A stretch of DNA of 64,000 nt from Tubiluchus corallicola. Its lineage: Eukaryota; Priapulida; Priapulimorpha; Priapulimorphida; Tubiluchidae. Below are positions 23,001 through 33,920 of this stretch, in pieces. The translations under genes and the position numbers were made by a program. The stretch is taken from the NCBI GenBank assembly GCA_030141605.1, contig JAQGDQ010001012.1:1-64000 (forward strand), given 5' to 3'. The notes beneath the pieces are model-generated. The model did no database searches and was not told where the DNA came from. It saw nothing but the letters and a program-made list of their open reading frames with translations. Each line of letters begins with the position of its first letter. The first letter of the stretch is position 1.

Positions 23001-23950
23001 GCCTATTCAATATCAGCATTATGTTCAATTTTTAGTACATTTTAATCTCGCTAACCCTTGCTAACAACAATTCTAATGTCTAGTCTATACATATGGTGGT
23101 TTCCCATTTGATTCCCCGAAGGAAAATCCCGCGTTTTTTCCGCGCGGCTCGTTGAAATATAAAGCGGTTTTTACATAACTTCCATGCCACTTTCAGAAAT
23201 GGCGCCGTTTATTGTAAATGAATTGTTAGCACTGTATTTATATAGATCAAATCGTAAAATTGCTAGAAGGCGCAGGCGTACATCAGTGTATAAAGTATTG
23301 CAAAAGGACCATATTTTTTGAATAATAAATCCTTATTCGAAGAAAAGAAACATATAAAAAAGGTGCCTTTATGCAGACTCAGATGAACAATTTACATTTT
23401 CATATAACTAAACTTCATATATTCAGTTTCACACCATGTACAACACATAATTTAAAATACAGTACATGTACTTAGATTAAATGTGATTTTAAATGATTCA
23501 CAATGATTGTACACATGAATTAACTTTTTACTCATACGTAATGCATGTATGAGTAATACATGTAGTGTTTGTAAATTAATAATTATTTAGTGTGAAACTG
23601 ATCAGCTTTGTAAAAGACATTATTAGATATAATAAAAATAATCTAAATTTCTTTCAACCGAAGTTAAACAACAATAGCTAATGGTGTTATTCACTTCAAG
23701 AACTGCCACACCAAATTCACTACATCACATGCTGATTATAACAATGATGATGATGAGAACACAATACAGCACCAACACCAAAAGCACAGCATCATAGCGA
23801 AACCTTAGCTCTTTGACCCATCCACCAATGATCAGTAATGCACAGACATTCTGCACAGTGTTTGCAAACCTCCCTTTTGATCGTAATAGACTAACATAGT
23901 AACACTTATTATTGTAATAGCCAACAGCAGCTGCTGCTACTGAACTAAAT
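23001..23950. other. AT-rich intergenic sequence
   Basis: Nothing recognisable as a gene. A short stretch at 23100-23160 is GC-richer (CCGCGTTTTTTCCGCGCGG). Confidence 0.4.
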
Positions 23951-23956
23951 TATAGG

Positions 23957-24346
23957 TGTGGCATCACAAGAGTAATGAGAAGCTGTGTTAAATAATGATT
24001 TTGATGAAATTGGCGATTAAATTATTTAGCTTAATAACTCAAGATTAAATGCTTGACAAGAAGCCTAGTTAGGCGTGGCATCACGTGACTAGCCGATCTT
24101 CGATCGGCTGACTGACTCATACTGATGAAACCCTTATGCGCAGAAGCTCATGGCGCATTAGAGAGTTAGTCAAAAAGCGTTTTGATGCCTGCACCTCGAG
24201 CAGATTAGGAACTGACTTGGAGACGGAGGGCAGGCATTATTATTTTATGATATTTACTGTGTTGTGTTTAATATTTAGTAAATATGTTGCTTCTTAACTC
24301 AGGTCTTGATAGTTTGCCATGCCCGTCGTGGCTGCTGACGCGCCAC
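23957..24346. mobile_element. Possible solo element with TGTGGC...GCCACA ends
   Basis: A block opening TATAGGTGTGGCATCAC and closing GCGCCACACTATAA gives near-symmetrical ends with clearly higher GC than its flanks. GTGGCATCAC recurs inside at 24075. The TG...CA ends would suit a solo LTR, while the extended inverted ends would suit a DNA element. No target duplication is certain. Confidence 0.35.
24091..24109. other. Perfect 8-bp hairpin with TTC loop
   Basis: AGCCGATC and GATCGGCT are perfectly self-complementary around a three-base TTC loop. It lies inside the GC-rich block at 23957-24346. Function unknown. Confidence 0.7.
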
Positions 24347-24350
24347 ACTA

Positions 24351-25320
24351 TAAACAACAATAATCAGCAAGCAGCTTTAACCACAAAATAAACAAACAAC
24401 CGAACTATTTTACTGTAAGATTCTTAATACAAGTTAAATAGTATAAGTGTCATGGGAATGACACCATGTACTTAACCAGCATACTTTGATTTACATAGTA
24501 GTAAGTTAACACCCGAACTATAATATTTGGCATTTTAGTACTGTACATGTGAGTTTTAGAATTAATTCAAAAAATAATAATTATGCTCTGTGAAACGCTT
24601 TAGCAGCATCTGTAAATAAGATGTGTACAAAAGTGTCCCTTGTAACATAACCCACAATTTGTTTTAGATATTACATTTCCGTGCCAAGTTTTTGTGTGAA
24701 GCCAAACTGATTAGGCATGGTTACAAAACAGGTTTTATAACTCCCCCAAAATAACGTTTTCCATAATTTTACAAGGAACTGCAGATAGACTAGAGCAATA
24801 GGCCTGAGGTTGGTTTTTGCAGTGATTTCGATTTTTCACTTTTGATACATGTAATTGGAACTAATCCTGACAATATAATAGAATCAGATACATAGCAATG
24901 TGTAATACATGATGAGTAAAGCAAGGCTAACAGAGTACTACTACTAGTAGTAGTAGTCGCAGTAGCAGGAGTAGTAATTTTTATTAACACGGTAAATAAA
25001 TCATTCTAATGAATTTCACAAAAAACCATCTCGAACACCCAGCGGATGAAACAAAGAGCTCCTGTGATTATTGTCTAACCGATAACAGTATTTTCAGTGA
25101 TAATTATCGGTGTTGCAGTTGTCAAAAAAAAATTTAAATTGGTAATGTCCAAATCATTGATTTTTTTCTTATTCCTCCGTTTTAGCACAGTCGCACAGAA
25201 CATAGGTTTCAGTCAGTGACCCCACAGGTGCATATGCAACATCTAATTTTGTGGGGTTTTTGACCAGCGGCCAGTCTTTATTGCCAGCCGATGAGAGGAG
25301 AGATGTAATCGCGCGACGTA
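24351..25320. other. Intergenic sequence with a small CTA/GTA microsatellite
   Basis: Mostly AT-rich and featureless. At about 24937-24980 TACTACTAC is followed by AGTAGTAGTAG, a short palindromic trinucleotide repeat. Confidence 0.5.
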
Positions 25321-25379
25321 GCTATAGGTTGATAGTCGTATATAGCAATGCTAAGAATACATATTTAGCGAAGGTAGTT

Positions 25380-25624
25380 TGTACAGTGACGTTTTCAATG
25401 GCAGCTTGCACTTCATTTGCAGAGAATCTATCAATAGCACAAATATTAGAGCTAAATTTAGTTTGTAGTTGTTCAGCGAGGTCCTCATTATTAACTGAAT
25501 TAAATAATTCCTTAAAATACGACCCCACATATCACAGTATTTTAGACTCTCTGGTTACGTCCTCAGTAATTTTATTGGAAATTAATCTTTCATTTAGTTT
25601 CGAATTTGACGACCTGACCAAATT
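25380..25624 (-). mobile_element. LINE fragment, linker between endonuclease and RT
   Basis: Minus-strand reading gives SKLNERLISNKITED, YFKELFNSVNNEDLAEQL and FSANEVQAAIENV in one frame with a single stop. These resemble the F-x-x-L-F...S/T-x-x-E-V-x-x-A-I region just before the RT domain in LINE ORF2. It is cut sharply where the gypsy pol begins at about 25625. Confidence 0.55.
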
Positions 25625-27610
25625 TGACGAATTTGGGAGGCAGATACGGCTACACGAAGTTCGACCTTGCTGATGCCTACAACCAGATTAAGCTGGCACC
25701 CGAGAGTCAATGCAGGCTAGCTCTCAGTACCCAACGTGGTGTATTCCTGCAGCAACGACTTCCTTTCGGAATCAAGTCAGCGCCTGGTTACTTTCAGGAG
25801 ATCATGGAGAACCTGACCAGTGATCTGCCTGGAGTTGCCATTTTCCAAGACGATATGCTCGTCAGTGGGCAAGACACAAATGATCACCTGAGCAACCTGA
25901 GATGCTTGCTCACTCGTCTGAATGACAAAGGACTCAGATGTCGTCGTAAAAAGTGCACACAACCAAGTATTGAATATCTTGGGCACACCTTATCGGCCGA
26001 AGGAGTCGCAAAAGGATCCCAGGCCGAGGCAGTCATGAAGATGCCACCTCCTACAGACGTCTCAAGCTTGAAATCGGGTTCGGTTCAGTTCTACGCGAAG
26101 TTCATCCCAAACCTGGCTACTATGGCAGAGCCTCTTTACCGCTTGACCAAGAAGACAGTCCCCTGAAAGTGGGGAGATGAGGAGCAAACAGCATTTCAAA
26201 TGCTGAAAAATATGCTATCCTCAGATCAAGTTCTTGTGCATTTCGACCCAGACAAGCCTCTGGGATTGGCTTGTGACGCGTCCAACGTTGGAATTGGAGC
26301 TGTCCTGTTTCATCGCTATCCGGACGGAAGCGAGCGCCCAATTGCCAATGTGTCCAAGACTCTCACAGCCACAGAAAGGAACTACAGCCAAATACATAAG
26401 GAAGCCCTAGCCATAATCTTCGGCTTACGGAAATTCTACCAGTACCTCTACGGGCGTCATTTCACACTGGTGACTGATCATAAGCCACTGACTTCACTCT
26501 TCGGACCGAACAAAGGGATGCCACTTCTTGCAGCTAATCGTCTAGCTTGGTGGGCCCTGTGGCTAAAATAGTTTGACTACACCATCGAGTACCAGAAAAC
26601 AGCAGGTCACGGCAATGCAGATGCCCTTAGTCGCTTCAACAGGGAGGAAAATGATGAAGACATGGACACAGTGTGTGCCATTAAAGTTCTCAGTCTTCAA
26701 GTCAAGCCTGTGGACAACAACATCCTCCGACAAGAGTCAGCGAAAGATCTAGTGCTAGCTACGGTCATGCGCTATGTCCGAGAAGGATGGCCGCCCAAGC
26801 ACGCTGAGATCAACGAAGAAGTCGAAAAGTTCCAGATGTTGTCGGATTCACTCAGTATCTGCCACGGATGCCTCATCCATGGATCAAGAGTTGTGATTCC
26901 ACGGAGCCTGCAGTCCAAGATTCTGGATCCACTACATATCGGGCAGTTCGGCATGGAATACATGAAACACTTGGCAAGAACTGCTGTCTACTGGCCCGGT
27001 ATCAATGCGGTTATCGAGATGGGTAGGCGACGATGTGATTCATGCGGAGAACATCAAAACAAGCCATCCAAGCATGCAGTTCCCCCATGGATGCTACCAG
27101 AGGAGCCATAGAGCCACTTACACCTGGATCATGCCATTAAATTCATGGGTACGAACTGGCTGTGATCACGGATGCCTACTCAAAGTATCCATGCATTCAC
27201 CCTACGTCTTCCACGTCCACTAGAACCACTCTAGATCTGCTGGAAGAGGATTTCGCTCACTTCGGATTCCCTCACATGCTAGTCACAGACAATGCGTCAC
27301 CTTCATCTCTGAAGAATTCCAGAGCTGGTGCAAAGAACGTGGATCACACATCTCACAGGAGCACCATACCATCCAGCTACCAATGGAGCAGCAGAACGCT
27401 TGGTGCAGACATTCAAGCAAGCACTCTGGAAGTCTTTCCTGCCCCCGAAGCGGCTCTTCAAGAGTTCCTGATGCAGTACCGGAGAACACCGACATCATGT
27501 GGATTCTCTCCAAGTGAACTCTTGATGTCTCGGCAGATACAGACAAGGATCGACTCTCTGTTACCCTCGCCAGTGCACACCACTCAGGGCAAGCAATCCA
27601 GGGAGTGATC
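25625..27610 (+). pseudogene. Ty3/gypsy pol of element A (RT, RNase H, integrase)
   Basis: RT from about 25645 contains KFDLADAYNQI, LPFGIKSAP and FQDDML, the last in the position of the YxDD catalytic box with Gln second. An in-frame TGA at 26164 separates RT from RNase H. RNase H (26200-26640) has LACDASNVGIGAVL, TVTDHKPL-like TDHKPLTSLFG and ADALSRF. A TAG at 26569 interrupts it. The integrase zinc-finger region (about 26920-27060) ends CDSC, and core pieces with TDAYSKYP and TDNASP follow after another stop and frame changes. At least three nonsense or shift lesions make it non-functional. Confidence 0.88.
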
Positions 27611-28086
27611 TCGGTCAACTCCAGTCTCCGGAGGTGTTGTCAAGGTCACCAAGCAGTACAAGGCTGGAGATCCTGTCTATGCACTGTACTATGGACCTCA
27701 CCGAGACGGACATCCCCAATGGGTACCAGCAGTCATCAAGAAGTCTCTGGGAACTCGCTGCTTCAACGTCAAGGTCCTTCCTCATTGTCCAGTATGGAGA
27801 CGACACTTGCAACAGCTACGTCCACGCTACACTTCTCCGGAGGACTATGAACCTGGTGCTGAGACTGACTTTTCTTTTGAACTTCCACCTGATCATCCAA
27901 TTGAGATTCTGGAGGAACTGTCAGAAACTCTGAAGCAGACCGGAGCACCTCAGCCCATGTCCGAGACCAAGCCGCATGTGCCTGAGTATGGACCGGGCAA
28001 CCCCAGATGATCCAAGAGGACACCCAAGCCGAGAGAGAGACTTTGTTGCTGATGCTTTGGAGACAGCATCAATTTCGGTGGGGAGG

Positions 28087-28451
28087 TGTTGTGGAGATCG
28101 CTGACGTCAAGTAGAATTGCATGGAACATCGTAGAATGTTCCGTCGGGATGACCACCTTAGTGTCTGGATTGTTCTCGAACATTTGTTCGAGAAGTTTCT
28201 CTACCGCGCTATATAAGGTGAAGCAGGCTGCAGACATGGGATCACGGATTGCACATCGCACACAGATCTAACACGGACTTATACTTACACTTTATATTTA
28301 CATAAACGTTTTCCAGATTTTCACGTTTATTGTAATCATTTCAAAGTTCCTTCATCTTTGTGTAAGAATTCTCGCTCAATAAAGTAATAACATTTAACGG
28401 CGTTTTTTCTGGTTTTCTCTACGAGCCTTCCGAGAGAAACAAAACACAACA
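28087..28451 (+). repeat. 3' LTR of gypsy element A
   Basis: Begins TGTTGTGGAG directly after the polypurine tract and ends CACAACA, giving TGTTGT...ACAACA inverted ends. It contains a TATA box (CTATATAAGG at 28209-28218) and a polyadenylation signal (AATAAA at 28378-28383) in the order expected for U3-R-U5. No matching 5' LTR is in the window. Confidence 0.85.
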
Positions 28452-28877
28452 ATATCCAGACTTTATCTACTTATTAGATGATGACAAACTAAAATTACTA
28501 TTAGGCTCAAACGATTCAAAAATTCTCCAAATTGCTTGTAATTTTGTTTTAAAATGTGTCAGTTCCCAAATTCAAAATAAACTAACCAAAATAAATGTAT
28601 ACAACTAACATCATTTATGTAAACTAAATTTTACATGTGTATGCAACTATCTTAAATTTGTGTTTATGTATTTTCATGTTGTGCCATTGGGTTTATACAT
28701 CGTGGTCTGATGTAGTGTCTTTGGTTTAAATTGTTGAGTTTGACATGTGTAATTGTGTTCTTGATAACGTGGTATAGATTTTTGTAGAGCTGTATATGTG
28801 TGTAATTGTATCTTTATAATCGGTGTCTGTATTGTGTGATTTGTAATTGTGATTACCCAATAAAGTATCTTAAACAT
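28452..28877. other. Spacer between gypsy A and the fold-back region
   Basis: AT- and GT-rich, no gene recognised. Confidence 0.4.
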
Positions 28878-29835
28878 AGTGGTGCACAGTAAGTTTGGTA
28901 TTTTAAGTCATTTACAGGAAAGTTTGGTCTTTGTAATTTTGATACGAGGAATTTTGGTACAGTGCTAGGAAAATATGGTACCGGTGTATACAGTACGTCC
29001 AAAGTTTTGTCAATGGCACGGAACAAGTTTAGTACTAGGAAAATTCAATACAGAGAAATTTTGGTACAGGGAAAGTTTGGTGCTGTGAAAATATATTTAT
29101 GCCTACTTAAGGCTAATATTATTGCACCTGTTTTTATTTAGATTTTTGTTTGTTTGTTTGTCTGTTTCTTGCTCGCTCTTTTCTTGTCATCACTACCATT
29201 ATCATTATCATCATCACCATTATTTTTTGTCATCATTGCTACTGTTGCCATTCTTGTTGTTGCTGTTGGTGTTGGTGTTGTTATTGCTGTTTTGTTGCTG
29301 TTGTTACTGCTGTTGTTGTCATTGTTGCTATCGCTGTACGCTATCACTATCATTGTTGTTGTTACTTTTGTCATTTTGTCGTTGCTGCCCTTGTTGTTGT
29401 TATTGTTGCCATTCTTGTTGCTGCTGTTGCTGCCATGTTTTCTGACGGATAATCATTAAAAGAGGAAAGCAGACATTTAGTGGTAATCCCGAAAGCTGTT
29501 TATTGAAATACAATATGATAAACGCACCACTGTAACAATAGGTCTAAAGAAGTTCAAACTATAGTACAATACTCTACAGTTACAATTCTTGTTGCTGTTG
29601 CCATTGTTCTTGCTGTTTGTTGCTGTGGTTGTTGTTACTGTTACAGTTCTTGTAGCTGTTGTTGCTGGTTTTGTTGTTACCATTGTTGTTGTTGCTGGAC
29701 GTTGTTGTTTGTACTGTTGTTATTGCTGGTCTTGTTGTTGTTGTTGTTGTTGTTGCCATTCCTGTTGCAGTTGCCGTTGTTGCTGTTACTCTTGCCACTC
29801 GTGTTGCTGTTGTTAATTGTTGCTGATGTTGTTAG

Positions 29836-29866
<31 letters not shown>

Positions 29867-30862
29867 GCCATTCTTTTTGCAGTTGCCACTGTTGTTGTTG
29901 CTGTTGCTGTTGCTGCTGGTCTTGTTGTTGGTGGTGTTACTGCTGTCGTACTTGCTGTTGTTGTTGTTTTTATTGCTGGCAGTCCGGGCAGTGGCAGTGG
30001 TGTCGGTACTCGGGACGGGTACAGACATGATAATCAACATCACCATCGCTGCCACTGCCACCACTGCCAACAGCAGCATCATGATAGTATTACATATCAC
30101 CATCGCCACTGCCAGCAGCAGTAATAGGAGCATCAAGAAGAACGATTTTCACTCCATACTGTGGGCCTCGATCGCACAAAATCAAGCTATGCTTATACAA
30201 AATGTTCTTTCCAGTGATATCACTGTCCACCACTGCCTTTGTTCTCATCTTTGTTTGACAAACCTTGTTAAAAAACAAAAGAAAATGATCAGTTTTCCTG
30301 AAAAAATTGACCAATCTTTTCGAAAATTTGCAGTGTGAGTTGGACATTTTTCAGATTTTGTTGAAAAACTCTCAATGCATGTGCCTACACGTGTGTGGTA
30401 ATCACTGCCAAAATTTTAGCTGCCACGCAATTATGATGTTTTGCGGGTGTTTTAATAAACGAAACTTTCCAAGTGTCAAATTTCTTCCCTTGCTGAATGA
30501 ATTTCTCTACAGGAAAAATTCGATTTTCTTGTAGAAACGATTTTTATGCTGTGATATAGAAGTGCTCTCATTTTTGTTTGGTACAAAATTTTCCTTTTAC
30601 TACATTTTTCTAGTGCCAAAACTTCCTTGTACCAATATTTCTTAATACTAAACAATCCTGGTACCATGTTTTCCTCATACCATATTATCCTAGTACCAAA
30701 AATTAATTGCACCTAAAGATTATTGTACCTAAATTTGCCTATATCAGAATTACCCTGACGAACTAAAAATTCCTACCAAATTTTGCCAGTGCCAAACATT
30801 CATTGTACTAATTTTACTTGTAGCAACCTTATTTGTACCAAGCTTTCCTGTATTCGATTTCA
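28878..30862. repeat. Fold-back structure: TTTGGTAC-type arms around a GTT array
   Basis: The left arm (28878-29096) is a degenerate tandem of units of about 15-18 bp such as GGAAATTTTGGTACAG. The right arm (30570-30862) contains the reverse complement of the same unit (GTACCAAAATTTTCC-like). Between them lie long GTT/TGC trinucleotide tracts (about 29130-29450 and 29585-29990) and 500 bp of unique DNA. Two oppositely oriented tandem arms resemble the architecture of fold-back elements. No transposase or target duplication was found. Confidence 0.6.
29130..29990. repeat. Compound GTT/GCT trinucleotide array
   Basis: Two blocks of imperfect GTT, GCT and ATT triplets, split by about 130 bp of non-repeat DNA at 29450-29580. 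All long open frames here (Leu/Val/Cys-rich or Asn/Thr-rich) are by-products of the repeat. Confidence 0.93.
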
Positions 30863-31229
30863 TTTCACGAAGACTATGGCTGCTTCGGCTTGCGTTTCAT
30901 AAAGTTCTCCAAAAATTGTTTTAAGTTGTTCAAAAGACGTGCAGTTGGAATATGTAGAATATTATGTGGTTTCTTTTAATTATTTTAATAATGAAAATTT
31001 TACAGCTTCATTATAATTAGATTGTGTGATTGAACTGTTAAAGCGTACTTTCCATTCTGTCTTCATAATAAAATCTCGAAAAGAAACTGTTATGTATTTA
31101 TCCATTTGTGATGTCTGGTGAATAAATTATGTTTATCAGTAATGGCTGCTTGTACGTAGTTCACAATAAAATGTGGCGACTCTTGATGGGATAGTTATCG
31201 CTGTGTGAAGATTTTTAGTGAAAATTTAG
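30863..31229 (+). other. Probable 5' end of gypsy element B, with primer-binding-like site
   Basis: AT-rich sequence with two AATAAA signals leads to TGGCGACTCTTGATGGGA at 31173, which has the TGG start and length of a tRNA primer-binding site, 57 bp before the gag ATG. A 5' LTR should end just before it, but the 3' LTR is missing, so LTR limits cannot be set by comparison. Confidence 0.45.
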
Positions 31230-32148
31230 ATGGCGAATGCACAGATAATTGGATCCGTCAGCGAGTTTAATTACAGTAAGGAAGATTGGTGTAACTACCA
31301 GCAGCGGTTAGAAGCGTGGATGAGAGCGAATAATATTAATGACCAACAGAAGGTAGATGTTTTCTTGTCATTAATTGGTCCGGAAGCGTTTAGCTTAGTG
31401 TGCTCTCTTGTAACGCCAGATTCGGTGAATACAAAAACTTATGTGGAACTGACAAATAAATTATCGGATTATTATAAACCACGCCGTAATAAGATAGCCG
31501 AGAGACTAAGGCCCCGTGACAGAAAACAGCGTGAAGGTGAATCCATTGCGGAATATATTGTAGAACTACAGAAATGCAGTAAATATTGCGAATTTTCAGC
31601 TCAAGAGCTGTCTGACAACTTGCGTGACACTTTTGTGTGTGGGCTTCGCACAGGATTAATACAAGAAATTATTGGAAAGCTCTGATTTAACGTGGAACAC
31701 AGCTCGGGAGATAGCATTAAATATGGAGGCAGCTACACGAGACACAAGTACACTTTCTGGCAGCGGATATGGTTCATCCGAGGTAAACTACACTGGAAGA
31801 GGTAAAAATTTGAGAAAGAAATTGGTAAAACCTAGTTACCCGATGACTGTAAATAAACCGCATGTTTCAAGTAAATGTGGTCTCTGTTTGGGTGCGCATG
31901 AGGCATGGAGATGTCAGTTTAGGAATGCCAAATGTTATAAATGTTCAAAAATTGGGCATATCGCAAAGGTATGTAGAAGTGGACGCGGACTACCTGGAAA
32001 TACCAATAGTGTTAATCCAGACAGTGATTGTGCTGACGTGGTTCAAATTAGTTCCTTGTATAATCTTGGTACAGCAAAAAGTGCTACTACAAATGAGTAC
32101 CAAGTGAGTGTCATTGTGAACAGGAAGCCAGTTTTGTTTACAGTAGAT
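31230..32148 (+). pseudogene. Gag and start of protease of gypsy element B
   Basis: The ATG at 31230 opens a Gag capsid region of 151 codons (EFNYSKEDW near residue 12; GESIAEYIVELQ near 110), which stops at 31683. The adjoining frame overlaps from 31672 and continues with DLTWNTAREIALNMEAA, a basic linker, and two zinc knuckles: CGLCLGAHEAWRC (compact variant) and CYKCSKIGHIAKVC. The frame change is either a programmed shift or a one-base lesion; given other damage, a lesion is likelier. The frame then reaches the first strand of the protease and is cut by the hAT insertion exactly after its VD codons. The product packaged element RNA in virus-like particles. Confidence 0.85.
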
Positions 32149-32867
32149 CAGTGGTTCCCAACCTTTTTCTTGCCAAGTACCCCTTCTAAATGTGGCGATC
32201 TTCAGCGTACCCCCACCTGATATTTTTCAACAAATCGTTTGAAAAACCAGTTTCCAGAAACAACGATTAATATTATCGACATTTTTTTATTTTAACTTTT
32301 TTTGAAAACATGAATTTTATCAGTGATTATTAAGAAATACGTAATTTGAACAACCTTCTCGAATATGAAAACATCAATACAGGGAAACGCGATCTTCACA
32401 GCAGTCATAATTAATGCGCACGCTGTTCTTGATGATTATCAACAAGTTTTTTGATATCAGGTTTAATTGTTGATATTGCGACTCGCATGTCGCTCCTCAA
32501 ATCCAAACGGTTTCTTGCCTTCGTCTTCAAATGTAGCATTGCACTGAAGCCTAGCTCACATTTGTATGTTGTCACAAATGGAACCAACACCTCGAAAGCC
32601 AAATACAGCACAAACAAAGCGACAAAATATAAGCTTTTCGTGGGCGGGTAAAAGTATTTTCTAGCACACTGCGCAGGAATGATATTGTTTGTGAAATATT
32701 GCCTAACCTGTAGAAAGAATATCGCGATGCTGCAACTTGGTGTATTTTACCCTTTTCACCGGATACAGAAAGAAAAAAATGTGTCGATCTGACACACCTT
32801 CTGCGTACCCCTGGCATTGCTGTTGTTACCCCCAGAGGGTACCCGTACCCCCGGTTGGGAACCACTG
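32149..32867 (-). mobile_element. hAT deletion derivative in gypsy B protease
   Basis: Terminal inverted repeats CAGTGGTTCCCAACC at both ends are flanked by perfect 8-bp duplications CAGTAGAT (32141-32148 and 32868-32875), the hAT signature. The 719-bp copy keeps a minus-strand remnant of a hAT transposase C-terminus. Confidence 0.95.
32411..32617 (-). pseudogene. hAT transposase C-terminal dimerisation fragment
   Basis: The 68-residue frame contains VPFVTTYKCELGFSAMLHLK and RNRLDLRSDMRVAIS. This matches the end of hAT-type transposases and their ZBED/SCAND3-type derivatives (TTxxCExxFSxLxxIK...NRL...DLRxAL). The N-terminal BED finger and the catalytic core are deleted, so this copy depends on a full-length relative. 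The ATG given is simply the first Met of the open frame. Confidence 0.8.
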
Positions 32868-33920
32868 CAGTAGATACTGGAGCTATGGTATCAGTTGTAT
32901 CAGAAACTGAGTATCAGGAAAAATTTTCTATTCTGCCTTTGCAACACACTAGTTTAAAACTTCGTAGTTACTGTGGTAATGAAGTACCAGTGTTAGGTCA
33001 AATACATGTTAGCATGTGCTATGCAGGTCAGCAAGTGACCCTTCCACTTGTTGTGGTTAAAGGTGATCGTGTTCCGTTATTGGGACGAAACTGGTTGAAG
33101 CATCTTAAGCTAAATTGGTCTGAAATTTTTAACGTATATAAGCCTACATGTGGTGCCACAGTTGATAGTGTGATGGAAAAACACAAGTCAGTTTTTCAGT
33201 CATGAAGTAAACCGATTAAAAGCTACCAAGCACACATTGAGCTTAAACAAGGTGCAAGACCTATATTTTGGAGACCACGACCAGTACCCTATGCTCTTAA
33301 GGATGCTGTGGATGAGGAGTTAACCCGGTTAGAAAACAATGGTATTATAAAGAAAGTGGAAAATAGCAAATGGGCTGCTCCAATAGTGGTTGTCCCCAAA
33401 AAGAAAACTGGGAAGGTCAGGATTTGTGGTGATTATAAGGTTACAGTAAATCAGATGGTGGAAGACGAACCGCATGATTTTCCGACAACAGCTGATATGT
33501 TTGCGACCCTATCAGGTGGTAAAATTTTTACCAAGTTGGATTTAACAAATGCCATATCAACAGCTAGAACTAAACGAAGAGTCTAAAGAATTACTGACTG
33601 TGAACACTCATCGAGGCCTTTACCAGTATCAACGTCTTGCTTTTGGTGTGAAAACTGCGCCAGCAATTTTCCAGAAAATGATGTATAAAATTTTGTGTGG
33701 TGTTGAGCATACATGTTGTAAAATAGATGATATTTTAATTAGTGCACGTGATGACAAGGAGCATGTTAAATTGCTAGATAATGTGCTTACTAGATTAGCT
33801 AACCATAATATACATCTAGGCAGAGATAAATGTTATGTAGGTGTTCAAAGTGTTGAATTTTTAGGTCATATGATTGAGCCAGCTGGAGTTAGACCTACCG
33901 AAGAAAAGGTAGAAGCCATT
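32868..33920 (+). pseudogene. Protease and N-terminal RT of gypsy element B
   Basis: After the hAT insertion the frame resumes with VDTGAMVSVVSE, the aspartic protease DTGA catalytic motif, and continues as a retropepsin of about 110 residues. A TGA at 33203 follows. RT blocks include NGIIKKVENSKWAAPIVVVP and VRICGDYK (33340-33450), then after a shift near 33555 LAFGVKTAPAIFQ and KIDDILIS, which occupies the YxDD position with Lys in place of Tyr. The chain is cut at 33920 by the antisense LTR element. Its RNase H and integrase parts resume at 38571. Confidence 0.85.
33916..33920. repeat. Target-site duplication CCATT (left)
   Basis: CCATT precedes the TGTTGGG start of the left LTR and recurs right after the right LTR at 38571-38575. 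Five bp is the usual duplication length for Ty3/gypsy-type integrases. Confidence 0.95.

Larger units (their letters stand above)
25625..28451 (+). mobile_element. Ty3/gypsy element A, 5'-truncated with intact 3' LTR
   Basis: Pol begins abruptly in the middle of the RT domain beside a LINE fragment, so gag, protease and the 5' LTR are missing. RT, RNase H and integrase follow in order, then a polypurine tract GGTGGGGAGG (28077-28086) and a 365-bp LTR. The internal region is GC-richer than the surrounding DNA and carries stops and shifts. A Ty3/gypsy assignment follows from the RT-RNaseH-integrase order. Confidence 0.9.

Noticed and set aside
24112-24140. CTGATGAAAC string reminiscent of a hammerhead ribozyme core
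   Set aside because: The stem II and the separate GAAA strand of the core are not in place, and no matching stems I and III were seen.
29122-30136. Many open frames rich in Leu/Val/Cys or Asn/Thr
   Set aside because: All arise from the GTT/GCT trinucleotide blocks; both strands are open in most frames.
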